A stretch of 64,000 bases of DNA. Source: Cladocopium goreaui. Taxonomy: Eukaryota > Sar > Dinophyceae > Suessiales > Symbiodiniaceae. Shown here in pieces: positions 1 through 11,122 of this stretch. The stretch is from NCBI GenBank assembly GCA_947184155.2, contig CAMXCT020006446.1:87501-151500 (forward strand). Reading direction: 5' to 3'. Numbering within the stretch: the first letter of the stretch is position 1; every line of letters starts with the position of its first letter. The notes beneath the pieces were generated by a model that worked only from the letters and a program-made list of their open reading frames with translations, was not told the origin of the DNA and ran no database searches. A program made the translations under genes and the position numbers.

Positions 1-101
1 TCTATGCATATACCGCCTCCGGCAAAGTCCGTGTCGCCTGCGTGACTGGCCTGGCCCATAGGCATGCAAGCTTTGAAGTCATGCTCAGAGGCCAAGCTTA
101 A
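1..101 (+). CDS. C-terminal end of an unidentified gene (partial)
   Basis: A frame open from base 3 runs about 32 codons (YAYTASGKVRVACVTGLAHR...) to TAA at 99-101. Base composition is GC-richer than the AT-rich DNA that follows, as for other exon-like islands in this window. The start lies outside the window. I do not recognise the family. It could be the last exon of a gene entering from the left, or a chance open stretch of this length. Confidence 0.35.
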   Translation, partial: YAYTASGKVRVACVTGLAHRHASFEVMLRGQA

Positions 102-1357
102 TAAGATTGTGCTTACCCAGGAAAGATTGCTGTAGTTTGCTGTTCAAATTTGTGCGAAGAGCGGCAAAATGGATTGGCATCGGATGCACTTGCAGAGTAA
201 GGGGAGTGTGTTGTTTGCTGTCAGTGTAGACATCATTGAGCGCTATGTGTTCTGCTGCTGTGCTGTGTGATTGGTTAAGTACATGTGTCCATGTTGAACG
301 ATGCAGGGAGTGTATGAAAAGCTCTGCGAAAGTTTCCTTCGGCACCTGAAAAGTGCAGCATGTAATTTTTGTAATCTTTTTCGGCGCTGCTATTGTTAGG
401 TTGCATATATCATATGTGTTGCGCTGTGTTGGCAAGCCACTAATTAACCGTGAAGTGAAAATTCCCAGCTTGCCCACTAAAGCTGAATGCTCAACATCAA
501 TTGAATTGAAGCGAATACTGGCTGCGCAAATGAGTAGACCATAGCAAACGCAAAGGCTTATGTTCAAGCATTCCTTTCCGCTGCCCTGTTCAAACCGATA
601 CTTGCATATTTACATACCTAAATGCTTGCATACATACGTACACACATACCAAATTTTGGCTGCCAATTCGAAGTATCCTGCATGGATACCTTGGCCCTTA
701 TGCCCTTGCAACATCAACTGATGCAAACCTGAGGACCTGTAGTGAGTTTGAATCCTGAAAATTCTAACAATTGAAGTTGCTAAACACGATTCCAGCAAAA
801 GATTCATGCTAGTAGAAAGTTGTCAGCTCGCTAAATGCTCTTGTAGATCGTATTGGTTAATTCGTGGCTGGAAATGCGAGAATATATTTGGGTTTCGGCC
901 GTCAGAACCAACTTGCCAAAACCATCCCCCCAACCAAGAAAGACTTTGCCAGATGGTGCTAATTATATATCTGGGCCAAGGTCTGTGTTGATTGCCCTAA
1001 CCCTCTGGCAATTTGAATTTGGAAATCAACATTTTGAATAGGTAAATCAATGTAAATCATCGAACAATATGGGCCATCTCTACCATAGCAACCTGTTAAA
1101 TTACCAAAGGGTAGCTCCCCAAGTACCACGTTCAGTTGGCTATATCCAGCATACCCCACATGTGTTAAAATATCGGGAAGTGATTGAACAAATTATTTGA
1201 TTCCCCTTGAATCCCGGAATCCCCGTGAAAATCCAAAAGTCACGCCATCTGTGATGATAAATGTTTAGTAAAAATACCATTTCAATCCATTTCAGCATGA
1301 ATTTTTGGTTGAACCATGTTGAACCCATTATAACCGATTGATTTGGATGTCCTATAG
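102..1357. other. AT-rich non-coding stretch
   Basis: No convincing gene. A minus-strand open frame of 160 codons (85-567) has no recognisable motif and an unremarkable composition, so it is not called. The stretch ends in a plausible acceptor (CCTATAG) in front of the exon-like island at 1358. Confidence 0.5.
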
Positions 1358-1457
1358 GCCACGTTCTTTCGCCGCGTCCTCCTTTCACGCGCTCGCGCTG
1401 TGCCCGAGGATCTTGCGAGAACCTGCGCGACGGCGTGCCAAAGGGCTCAAAGAGCTG
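1358..1457 (+). CDS. Exon-like island, unidentified protein
   Basis: One hundred GC-rich bases lie between an acceptor-like TATAG and a donor-like GTACGC. One frame is open throughout and reads ATFFRRVLLSRARAVPEDLA..., Arg/Ala-rich and probably helical. The contrast in composition with its flanks is the main evidence. The protein is not recognised; the boundaries are inferred from the splice-like dinucleotides. Confidence 0.4.
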
Positions 1458-2068
1458 GTACGCAGGGAGAAATGGGGGTAGAAAAGGTGGTTTGATGGTA
1501 GCGACTAGATCTTTAATAGGAGTTCATGGGGATATAGTACGGTATCAAAATACTGAGTGCTACCTCCGGCGTCAAACATGGCTATTCCTGGGAAATCCTG
1601 GAACTAAATGGGGGGTTATGGCTGGGAAAACCATGTGGGCATGATATAGTTCCAGTGCCATGTTTGATTACCGGGTGGTTCCACACACCGAATTTTGTGT
1701 GGTTCAATGTTTTAATTATGTCAAATATGCGGATAATGACATGTGGGTTTGTTTGAACATGGAGTCATGATGAGTAATGGTTGCTAATATTTGAGCTAGA
1801 TTTTAATCAGGAACTGATTGATTTTGAAACGACAATATTAGTTCCTTAACGTAAGGCTCGATATTCCATATTAGGGGAAGGCTTGAAAACCCAATTTTGG
1901 CAATGATTGAAGTGCATTTTAATCTGATCGATTCTGCAATCAAAAAAAATAATATTAGGGCACTTCTCCCCCGTCCCCCGAATATACATACAGCAATAAT
2001 AACAAAAACTACCCCTAGTTTTATTGTTTGGGCAAGGGTGCGTTTAGTATTCGGGTCAAGGGAGTAGA
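1458..2068. other. Intron-like AT-rich stretch
   Basis: No gene seen. Contains A/T homopolymer runs and short CCCCC tracts near 1970. Confidence 0.5.
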
Positions 2069-2557
2069 TTGTTTCTTTCCAACCAAGATTTGCTTTATTT
2101 TGTTCTGAGCTTCTGCATGACCGCCGTGGCTTATGCAGTCAAGGCAGGAGTCGTGATGGACACAAGCAGGCTAACACCGTCGCAGCGAGCAACTAGACTG
2201 GGCTTGGCCAACACTTTGGTGTGTGCCTACGTTGCCTTGACGGTCACTCTCGTACTGACGTACGGACGTGAGGTTGCCGCCGACGGAACACTGGCGCTTT
2301 CGGCGGTACTGTCCGTTGTCGTGGCCGGGACTACAACCCGTCCCCCACACAGCAACAGCACCACCGGCCAGTGGTTCAGCCACGAATATGGCAAGTACGT
2401 GGCGGCGAACCTGGTGGTGGTACTCATCCAGGTTATAAATCTCACAGTGTCAAGCTGTTTACAGCGGGAGGAGACACTGCACCAGGCGACTGTCCTTCTC
2501 ATCCTGAATTTCAGCCTGGGCTGTTCTGCCAAACTTAGATTTCGATTTTTCCCCTAA
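2069..2557 (+). CDS. Putative multi-span membrane protein (exon-like ORF)
   Basis: A 162-codon open frame, GC-rich from about 2110 to 2520. It holds four or five hydrophobic helices at roughly residues 9-25, 46-64, 74-88, 114-130 and 140-150, joined by short polar loops (for example RLTPSQRATR and TTRPPHSNSTT). The listed start is a TTG, so the coding part more likely begins as an exon somewhere after the TTCTGAG acceptor-like site near 2110. The 3' end merges into AT-rich DNA after LILNFSLGC, where a splice donor or the gene end may lie. An integral membrane protein is likely; the family is not recognised. It sits in the same orientation as the surrounding exon-like islands. Confidence 0.5.
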   Translation: MFLSNQDLLYFVLSFCMTAVAYAVKAGVVMDTSRLTPSQRATRLGLANTLVCAYVALTVTLVLTYGREVAADGTLALSAVLSVVVAGTTTRPPHSNSTTGQWFSHEYGKYVAANLVVVLIQVINLTVSSCLQREETLHQATVLLILNFSLGCSAKLRFRFFP

Positions 2558-3603
2558 GATTAAAGTTAAAATCATTTTTTGGGAACTCACATTTTCGATT
2601 GCAAAATTGCTCAAATTCCTTTTCAAAATCTGATAAGAACATCTTGCCAAAAATTAGATTTCGATGCTGTCCCGTATTAATTTTGAATTCAAAACTTGAA
2701 TTAAAAAAAATAACAAGTCGATTTCAAAAGACGGACCCTCAAAAAAACACTCCGGGGTGAACTAGTTTTTAGTATTATGGGGTATAGAACCTGCAAATTG
2801 GACCTTGTTTTTTTAGATTGTTTTCGAAAGAGGTCAAGTAAAACTCAAATTGACCATTCTGGAATTTTCCAAGACATTTGATTCGTTTTTTTCTTATTCA
2901 GGGAAGGTTTAGAAATAGGGAGGGGATGACCGAAATTCCCCTAAGCAGTGTGTCCACACTGAGGGGTTCTTACAGTAGCGGCACGGCATTTTTCCTGTAA
3001 ATTCTCTCGTTACATGGCTCTTGTTGCCTTTTAAGTGGCTTAACTATGGTTTATGGTAGATATAACTCCATAGTCATACCCAATGGGGTTTATAAACCAA
3101 CCTATAACTGGGGGGCACCATCCTGTACTGATTGACTGACTTCTTTCGCAGTGGGTTGTCCGAGTACGGAGACGGAATCACGTGGTTGGAACGGTTGGCT
3201 GACACTGAGTTCATCTGAAAGGTGTCCGTGTTTTAAGGGATTTGTCCGGTATTGCATAGCTGGCCCAGTGCACCAATCAAACTGTTGAATAATGACTAAT
3301 ATTGACTAATACAAAGGATAATTGGACATCATTGCTATATTTAATTTCTGCAGTTGTAGTAATTTGCAAGGTGTCTCCACTAAGAACATAAGTTGGCTTA
3401 GTTTCAGCCCAGTAGCTAGTTCGTTATATCCCTTTAAAATCCAACAGTGATACCCCAACTTAGCCAATATAAATCGGTTATATCAACTAAATTGCTTTTT
3501 TGTTGGTTGAACTACGTTGACCGCAATTAGTTTTTATTAATATTAGTTATGCACCCACTAATCTATCTAAATGGGCCCCTCCTTGCCCTCGTTTTTTTTT
3601 CAG
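2558..3603. other. Intron-like stretch with one degenerate C-family element
   Basis: No gene seen. It is AT-rich with T and A runs and contains the degenerate inverted-repeat element at 3036-3118. It ends in a long T tract plus CAG, a strong acceptor for the microexon at 3604. Confidence 0.5.
3036..3118 (-). mobile_element. C-family short inverted-repeat element, degenerate
   Basis: Read on the minus strand it matches the element at 39521-39633: GTGCCCCCCAGTTATA, then GGTTTATAAACCCCATT, then ACCATAAACCATAGTTA. It is non-coding and MITE-like. The outer GC end is kept only on one side, so this is an old copy. Confidence 0.5.
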
Positions 3604-3639
3604 GTTCGCATTGCCGAGGAAGAGCCTCATCGGCTGCAG
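3604..3639 (+). CDS. Microexon of 36 bases
   Basis: A polypyrimidine tract of nine T ends in CAG. It is followed by exactly 12 codons (VRIAEEEPHRLQ) and the donor-like GTGCAA. The phase is complete (0-0). Very small exons inside long introns fit the pattern of this window. The protein is not identified. Confidence 0.4.
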
Positions 3640-5433
3640 GTGCAAAGAAGTTGCTATACCAAGGCCGTTGGGAAATCCGTTGGGAATATGCCCCTCATTG
3701 TTGGAACATGGGTTCTGAAGCTGACAGGAATCAATAAAATAATGCTGTCCAAAACCAATTTTTTGAGGTTCTGTGTTAGGGTGTGCAGTGAGATTTTTTA
3801 GAGGCCCCAACTCCAGAGAACCCCCAACTCATCGCAGTGAATCCCACTTTGCCTTATTCAAGCGAGATCCGTTGGCGTGCATCGAAGCAACCAAAGTAAG
3901 AATTTAAGCAAAAACAATGTTACTTGCGTATCTCTCCTTATCATCATCTTGCTCTTGGAACAACCATTGAGATCAAATATGTCGGTGGTGGAGTGCAATC
4001 AGACGATGGTGGGTTTCAATTCTTCCCCGACACAAATACCTTACTTGTTCCCTCTATGAGAGTTCCCCGAGCAGTGCTTATGGACTCTACACCTATACAG
4101 TACAGTTTCTCCGTGCAAGGTAAACCTGATCAATTCCGATGTGACATGGAGCTCATATCAAGTAGGAGACACAAGGATCATTGCTGGGTCCTACCCATGC
4201 ACATCAGGATGTGGCAGCTCTCTGACCAGTGTGTGTTTAACATCCGGTCTACCTCCTATTTATAGCCGTGTCAGTAGGGAAAAACTTGGTTTGCCAATGG
4301 TTTATTATAGGATATTAGGGGGGCCCCATGGGTACCCAATTTTTTGGACAAAAGGACGTAACCAATATAGGACGCTGAATTGGTTGGTGCATTCTCAGGA
4401 CTTTGCATTCCACCAATGTGTTCCGGAGTCCGACAGTAAGGAAATAACCAATGCTCGAGGGGATCATATCCCATTCAGGTGTTTAAAAGCATGGCACAGA
4501 CCATGGCGTCCCTGTGGTAATCATACATGGCAACTTTTGTATGGATGTGCGAAGATTTGAGACCCAGTTGCCCGAGTTCCAACAGAGCTGGCCTAACACC
4601 AGTGTTTCTTATTTGTCATCATTTTTATAGCTGGCATTGTTACTCATATTCACAATATGTTAGGTTACTGGTGTTGAATTGAAAACATATGAAAATTAGT
4701 AACAGTGACTGTATGAATGTTAGTAATATTACATGAATATTCATATGTTTACATGTTGTTGAGGTTCGCTGAACTCCAACTGGGCTTCTCTGTGTCAAAA
4801 GCTCATAGGCCCATATAGGCAAACAATGGAGATTTCACAGCAGGGGAATCTGATATCTGTCAGGTCCAGGTCGTTTCCAGAAGCAGGGTGGAGTTCAACC
4901 TGACAATGGGGGCAACATGTTCATACTTGTTGGCCCACCCACGGACTTGTAAGTGGGTTAAAGCTAACAATATATATATATATATTGGTTAGATAGTAAT
5001 TGTAAGTCCACCCTTAAAAAATCTATAGTAGGTGGGTTACAAGTCCAGTTTTATGTGTATATAATTTGGGTGAACTGACTAACCAACATACGATTCCTGG
5101 GGTGAACCCCGAAGTATTGCTTGTAGTAACATCTATCCAACAAGTGTATCAAAAAAACACCAAATAAGAACTAGCTTCATTCATTAGTGTGATAGATTAT
5201 GTAGTCCTCACTAGCTGTGGCTTCGGAAAACAATAGATGAAACTAACCTATGTTAAAACTTTTCATCCAATAATCATGTTCAAGAATCATGTTCTATCTA
5301 TATCAATGGATGTTCATTTTTTTATGAGATATTTTAAATAATCACATCTAGTGAATCTAGTTGTTATCACCAAGATATATTATATAATATCAAATCAGAA
5401 AATTAGTCACCTCGGCCCATGCCCTTCACGCAG
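3640..5433. other. Intron-like stretch
   Basis: No convincing gene. Several overlapping open frames at 3877-4560 have AT-rich, non-biased composition and are not called. There is a short TA microsatellite near 4970-4985. Confidence 0.45.
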
Positions 5434-5490
5434 GTGATCCGAGCCTTTGGTCAGGGCAAGAGAGCCTTGGCCCAGCTTGGGTTCGAGGGG
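5434..5490 (+). CDS. Exon-like island
   Basis: After an acceptor-like TTCACGCAG, one frame reads VIRAFGQGKRALAQLGFEG, helical and loosely similar to a PPR helix. It is GC-rich against its flanks. The donor is not clear, and the frame remains open into GC-rich DNA up to the microsatellite at 5655. Confidence 0.35.
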
Positions 5491-5654
5491 GGGCCACCAC
5501 CCCCCTTTCAGACGTCAATGAGAAGAATTGAGGTCTGGGTCACCACCTCCCGATGTTTCATGGTGTTAAGCTTTGTGCTGAGACTTGGCACAAGACATTT
5601 GACCACGCGAACGGGCTGGCCACAACCCCGAAGGAGGCGCGACCACTGTCCTAA

Positions 5655-5929
5655 TAATATTACTACTCCTAGTCCTACTCCTACTCCTGCTGCTGCTACT
5701 ACTACTACTGCTGCTACTACTACTATTACTATTATTACTACTATTACTACTATTACTACTATTACTAATATTACTACGATTACTACTATTACTACTATTA
5801 CTACTATTACTACTATTACTACTATTACTACTATTTCTACTATTTCTATTTCTATTACTACTACTAGTACGACGACTACTACGACTACGACGACGACGAC
5901 GACGACGACGACGACTACTACTACTACTA

Positions 5930-5989
<60 letters not shown>

Positions 5990-6045
5990 ACTTATTAATA
6001 TTACTACTTCTACTAGTACTAGTACTAGTACTAGTACTACTACCA
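5655..6045. repeat. Trinucleotide microsatellite (ACT/ATT/ACG)n
   Basis: About 390 bases of nearly pure three-base repeats, changing along its length from ATT/ACT to ACG to ACT. It creates long artificial open frames of polyThr/Ile/Leu on the plus strand and polySer/Val on the minus strand. These are not genes. Confidence 0.95.
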
Positions 6046-6447
6046 ATCATGTAGTAGTGTTTGATAGTTTTTTTTATTGTTTCTTTTTTAATTTTTATAC
6101 GTTAACTATAAAATACTACATATGAATAATCATAAAGTATTGAAAGAACTTAAGTTATGCACCCCAGAAAACACAAACCCCTGCCTTCCCTAGCCCCATT
6201 CATGTAATTTCAATATCAGGAAAGACCCATATAAAAGGTTCATGCAGAAACCTTTACATGAGAGGTCATTTGGTGGAAACTGTTGCCCAAACCATGGAAA
6301 GCGATATGGTGAACTACTTAAAGCGATAACGTGATTTGATAGTGAAGTTGAGAGGTGTTGTTGTTTTTGGCAGCCATTTGGGACTGTATAGTAACATATA
6401 GTAACCTCATATGCATTGTTTTTTTTATTTGTCGGATGCGAATCCAG

Positions 6448-6537
6448 GGGCTCCCAAAAGGCCTAGAGGTGCTCGCAAAAGGCCTAGAGAACGCGCGTCT
6501 GACCACAGAACTTGCTGCCAAAACCTGTCACGACACA
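6448..6537 (+). CDS. Exon-like island
   Basis: It follows an acceptor-like GCGAATCCAG. One frame reads GLPKGLEVLAKGLENARLTT..., containing two near-identical PKGLE/AKGLE pieces that come from a short direct repeat (AAAAGGCCTAGAG twice). An alternative frame is basic (PKRPRGARKRPRER), and I cannot decide between them. No family is recognised. Confidence 0.3.
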
Positions 6538-9350
6538 GGCTCTGGAAAGCAGAGACCGTGCTTGAGCCACAATCTGTCACATGTTTCCTGATTTTACCAG
6601 ATGAATTTATTGATAACCGAATCGATCACGTAGCGATAACCAAAAATTGCCAAAACGGGCCCCGGGCAGCCAGAGACCCAATCCATTCCTGGAGTGGCGC
6701 ACTTCAATTTTGCGTCAATGTCTTGAAACATCTACTTGGGGTGGTCCAGCCTGGCCTTGAAACCTACCATTGAATATAGCAGTGATCTAAAAATCCAAAC
6801 AGACGAACAGAATCTGCAAAAGCAGAAGGCGCGCAACAGTGCAAAAACCAAGCTGTTCTGAAGGAATTTCCTTCCGCACTTTGAAGACAAACAGTGGACA
6901 GCAGACTGCTGAGCATGAAGTGCCCCTATTGTTGATTCTGTGGAGAAAAATGGAAATGGATCTCCAAATCAACAGCCATTGTTTGACATGCCCCAAAACC
7001 ATATAATTCGATATAGCCAACGATCTAAATCGATAACTTTTGTTCATGACCGCCTTTGTCATTTGTGACCCTTAGTTTTGGTCCCCACTCATATGGTACA
7101 GTGTACAATTGCCAGCGCCATGGCACAAACAAATGGTTTGGGGACTAAGGAAAAATGTGGCGCGAGGCCCTTTGGTTCCTCACGACGCTCGGATGGCAGA
7201 CAGGGCATCGAATCTGTTAGAGGCGAGTGAATCAGTTGCAATTGTTTCCATGGATTCATGGGGCGGATTTTCATTTCCCATAAAAGATGTGTTTGTACAT
7301 ACACACCATGTTTTGACCATGGCCTATACATATATGCATGTGTATATATATATTTACAGAAATATATGTTTTCTTTCGGTTTGATTATGACTATATATAT
7401 ATATATAGATAAATATGCAGATGCAAAAATTGTAGTCTGAAACCTTCGCCGAAACATTTGATGTTGTGGGCCACAGGCCCCAAGACAAGGGTCATTTGGA
7501 TGTAAAGATACTCTGAAGGTTCCAAAAGTATACAAAGTACATGTTCATATATGTACATTTTTATATACATACATCATGCACACATATGCATATATATATA
7601 TATAGATAGTAGATAGATATAGACAGATCTACATAAGTATTTATGTAGCAGAATGTATCTACTCACAAACATATACCCATCATTTTTGGCAGCTGAAAGA
7701 AGCAAACATAGGCCCTGCAATCAGGAACCCCAAGGAATGCTGCATGGTATGTCCGAGTAGCCGCAGCCATGGGCTTCAAACTGGACTTTGCCCCTACTGA
7801 ATCATAGAACTGGGGATATCATCCGCTAGGCATCAAATTGTTGGTTGTATGCAATGTTTTTCCCGTGATACATCCCCATATTATGTATATATATATATAC
7901 AAATATGTATATATATATATGTATTTATTTATTGATTGATTTATTCCCAGGTATGTATTTATATGTATTTATATGTATTTATTATATATATATATATGTA
8001 TATGTATTTATTTATTGGTTGCATTGCATCACTATTCCCAGGGTTTTCGCCACCAACAGTTCTAAGGCCGTTTTTTATTTCAGTAGAATCTAAGCCGTGG
8101 ATGCGTAGCAACCCCCAAGAAGATGAAAAAAAAATCAATTCATGAATCATGATGTTAATAGGGTTTGACATCATTTTACAAACTATTTTTGCATTAGTTA
8201 ATTAAATTATGATTTTACATTGTCTTGCAAATACAATTATTCTAGTTCAATATAATTTTACATCAGTTTATGTTCAGCCATCATCATCATTGTGCTGGTT
8301 ATTTTACCAAACGTTGTATTTGGAGGTTCCTAAGTCACCAAATCTTATGTTGCGCATTGGCTATCACTCTTTTCCGCTACTCCCCATGATACCAGGATCC
8401 AATTTCATGGCACGAGCACGACTCACCTTGGTCGAAGCTTTCCATGGGATCAAACCGACAATATGGATGATTTATATCATGGGTAGGACCGTAGGACGAT
8501 TTTTCATAGGGATATCATGAAAAATGAGATGGTTACCTTTTTTCCAGGATACCCAGTATATACCCCGATTTTCTACGGATGTCATAGGATGGTTTGATGT
8601 AAGTTGGATGATTCAGTGATGAACGGCTACGAACCACCCGGCCAATCGGGTGGCCCCAATCAATGCCGGGGGGTGGTTTTGTTTTCCAGCTGATTGATGG
8701 TTCGCCCAACTTGGCAAGTGGTTACCGTAGATGATTGTTATAGTAGTAGGGCCAGTAGGGGGATCAGGATTATCATATTCTTCTGATTTTTGAAATATAG
8801 TCACCTATATACCCAGAAAGTGCGAGGTGGGTAGGCCAAAGGCCACCTAGCATTGAGGGGGTCAAAGCGACTGACTAGTGGGTTAAAGCGCTGGGCATGT
8901 CATGCACATTGAAAGGTCTCATAATTTGCGAAGACCCACTACCTACCACAGCCGCTCTTTTTCGAACTTATTCGAGCCACTTCTGCATTGACAAACTTGT
9001 GGGTTCCACCAGAAACTGGTTGTTGGCGTCGTTTTAGTTTCACCAGTTCAGTTCCACCAGTTCTACCATAACACCGAGTGACAATGGTTCCAAACAACTT
9101 TCATAAGTTTTCATGGGCCTAAACTACCAAGCAGACAAGCATTTTAAACCCATACCAGTACTAGGGCACCATGGATGAATCCCTCGCACACTTGGCCGAA
9201 GGGAACATCTGCAGGAACATGTTTTTTTTTGTTTTTTTCTCATGGTGAAAATTGTAAAACCCATGGTTTCCTATATATATGGTTAATGATGGTTAATATA
9301 TATATATATATTAGATAGATAGATTTTCTCTTCAACCATTGACTCCTCAG
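6538..9350. other. Intron-like stretch with TA and TATTT microsatellites
   Basis: No secure gene. GC-richer patches near 7120-7240 (reading ...MADRASNLLEASESVAIVSM) could be an exon but lack clear splice sites. Microsatellites occur near 7335-7410, 7590-7620 and 7885-8010. A perfect hairpin lies at about 8634-8653 (CCACCCG...CGGGTGG). Confidence 0.4.
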
Positions 9351-9418
9351 GAAATGCCGAGACTTTCTCATCAATGATGACGTGCTCATGTGCACCGGAT
9401 CGGGGCTGGCGTCCTTGA
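9351..9418 (+). CDS. Exon-like island
   Basis: It follows the acceptor-like GACTCCTCAG and reads CRDFLINDDVLMCTGSGLAS... in one open frame to a possible non-canonical donor (GAG/GACC; dinoflagellates are known to use GA and GC donors as well as GT). It loosely resembles the C-terminal strand-helix region of DJ-1/PfpI-type proteins, but this is too weak to name. Confidence 0.4.
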
Positions 9419-9957
9419 GGACCATGGTTTCTATCCACTGATGTTGTTTTTTTTTAATGTTTGTTGATGGTGAAACATGAAAGATTCTTCAGTCTTATGG
9501 TTTTTTGCATCTTTAAAAAACATTGTGGTTCTCTTCTGTTTTCTGGTTTCTACTTTTTCATTCCAATCAAGTTTCATGAATCCGAAAGAAAAATAATACT
9601 ACAGGGAGGATTTGTGAAACTTTGCACAATTGAATCAACAAATGCTATGGCTGCTGTTTAGTTAATGTTCCCGTTTTATTGCTTTATGCGTATATGTCAT
9701 GTGGTCAAACATATTTTTTTTAGTTTTGTTTCATGTCTCATAGTGCCATTGCCCTCTTGTGTATATACAAATACATATCATTCACCCCTGTTTGGTTGGT
9801 TATATACGCTGTGTTCGATGGTTCTATACGCAGTTTTCGATGGTACTATGTACAAGGAATTTTTCTAGAATTGGCCCAGTAGAAAAAAATAGAAGCCATG
9901 GTTGGTTTGCTTGCAAATACGTCCTCAGACCAGTCCAATCTGAACCTAAAATTGGTT

Positions 9958-10068
9958 GGTTACCCACTGGTAAACTAACATAACTATGGAACATCACATT
10001 TTTTAATGGGAAAATCAACTATAAATGGCAATGTTTAATAGCTATGGTAGTTTACCAGAGGGTAAATT
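9958..10068. mobile_element. B-family short inverted-repeat element
   Basis: About 110 bases bounded by inverted ends TTACCCACTGGTAAAC and GTTTACCAGAGGGTAA (one mismatch pair). The non-coding core includes TCAACTATAAATGGCAAT. Related copies lie at 10618, 13310, 17591, 31228, 39229, 40628 and 42600. No ORF; MITE-like. Confidence 0.75.
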
Positions 10069-10381
10069 GAAATGAAACCCCAAAAACCTCATACAGTCCT
10101 ATGAACATCACATGGACCTTCCATTTTCCATTTGATGATTTTTGTCGGTGCCATGACCCTTCCTGTGGCCAAAAAATGTTGGATCCCCATCTTCAAACTG
10201 GCTATCCACGGTATCCATATGAGTCAACGAAACAAGTTGGGGGTTCTATAAATAGGGCTACCCCGGTACAATTTTGGATGGTTTTCATGGAAAACCCATC
10301 CATAAATTGATGATTTGGGTACCCCCATGACTTAGGAAACCAGCTCCAAGGTAGCCCTTGTCTCCTCACCGCTGCTTCCAG

Positions 10382-10437
10382 GTACAACACGGTGTTGCAG
10401 GTCCTGGCTACAGGCGCGGCGCAACCAATGCGTACTG
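10382..10437 (+). CDS. PPR-like exon
   Basis: It is bounded by CTTCCAG and GTACCC. The open frame reads YNTVLQVLATGAAQPMRT, close to the first helix of a pentatricopeptide repeat (YNT..Lxx). The similar NTVL helix at about 13600 supports a PPR-type protein. PPR proteins bind organellar RNA in a sequence-specific way, and dinoflagellates carry many. The assignment rests on one helix only. Confidence 0.4.
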
Positions 10438-10617
10438 GTACCCTCCGGTGTCATCATGGCTGTGGCTAGCTGGGAAAATCACCATGATAAATGAAAGTTT
10501 TAGGCTGGGAAAATAAACTACGAACGAAACAAAATGGTTAGATTTTCCAGCGTGATGATGAACCGTTGGATTTTTGCTGTATTTTCTGAATGGATTTGGG
10601 CATGGCTCAAAATTGAG

Positions 10618-10730
10618 GTACCCTCTGGTTATTTAACATAGCCATGGTATAGATGGCCCATTTATAGATGGTTTACCTATTAAAAATGGTGATTTTCCAT
10701 GGCTGTGTTAAATAACCAGATTGTACTGAA
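10618..10730. mobile_element. B-family short inverted-repeat element
   Basis: The inverted ends are TACCCTCTGGTTATTTAAC and GTTAAATAACCAGATTGTA, with the core ATGGCCCATTTATAGATGG. A second, more degenerate copy follows at about 10815-10925. Confidence 0.7.
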
Positions 10731-10771
10731 TCAAACATGTTTGGTTAATACCAAGATTATCACCGTTTCAG

Positions 10772-10821
10772 ATGCGGCACTGGAAAGGACAAAAGTGGCT
10801 ATTGATGTCCATTACTCTTGG
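10772..10821 (+). CDS. Exon-like island
   Basis: It is bounded by ACCGTTTCAG and GTAATT and reads AALERTKVAIDVHYSW in one open frame. Splicing to the island at 11064 would remove an intron that carries a degenerate B element and an A element. Protein not identified. Confidence 0.4.
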
Positions 10822-10946
10822 GTAATTGAACCGTTTGCCATGGTATAGATGGCCCGCGAATAGATACTGTAAATTACCTGTGCATGATGGTGATTCTCCA
10901 TACTGTTAAACTACCAGATGGTAATTCGTAATAGGTTGTAATGTAT

Positions 10947-11063
10947 TACTGGTTGGTGGTTTGGAACATTTTTTATTTTTCCATTCAGTTGGGAATTTCA
11001 TAATCCCAACTGACTTTCATAGTCTTTCATATGTTTCAGAGGGGTGGCTCAACCACCAACCAG
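10947..11063 (+). mobile_element. A-family element, introner-like; supplies the 3' splice site
   Basis: The ends are CTGGTTGGTGGTT and AACCACCAACCAG. The internal core is GGGAATTTCATAATCCCAAC, itself a small hairpin, followed by TTTCAGAGGGGTGGCTC. The right end (ACCAG) directly abuts the exon-like island at 11064, so the element end would act as the acceptor. Read as an intron, the element itself starts GTTGGT and ends ACCAG. Introners are intron-creating transposable elements already reported from dinoflagellates among others; the splice role here is inferred. Confidence 0.75.
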
Positions 11064-11122
11064 ATGATCAAGATGATGCACAGAAATTCAGATTGTACAT
11101 TGCCATGTGTGACAAGAAAATG
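11064..11122 (+). CDS. Exon-like island next to an A element
   Basis: It begins exactly after the ACCAG end of the A element and runs to the canonical donor GTGAGT at 11123. The frame reads DQDDAQKFRLYIAMCDKKM. Good splice signals on both sides make this one of the better exon calls. Protein not identified. Confidence 0.5.

Noticed and set aside
85-567. Minus-strand ORF of 160 codons
   Set aside because: No motif, no composition contrast, no splice-like or start context.
5419-6054. 211-codon and 180-codon ORFs on both strands
   Set aside because: Produced by the trinucleotide microsatellite; homopolymeric peptides only.
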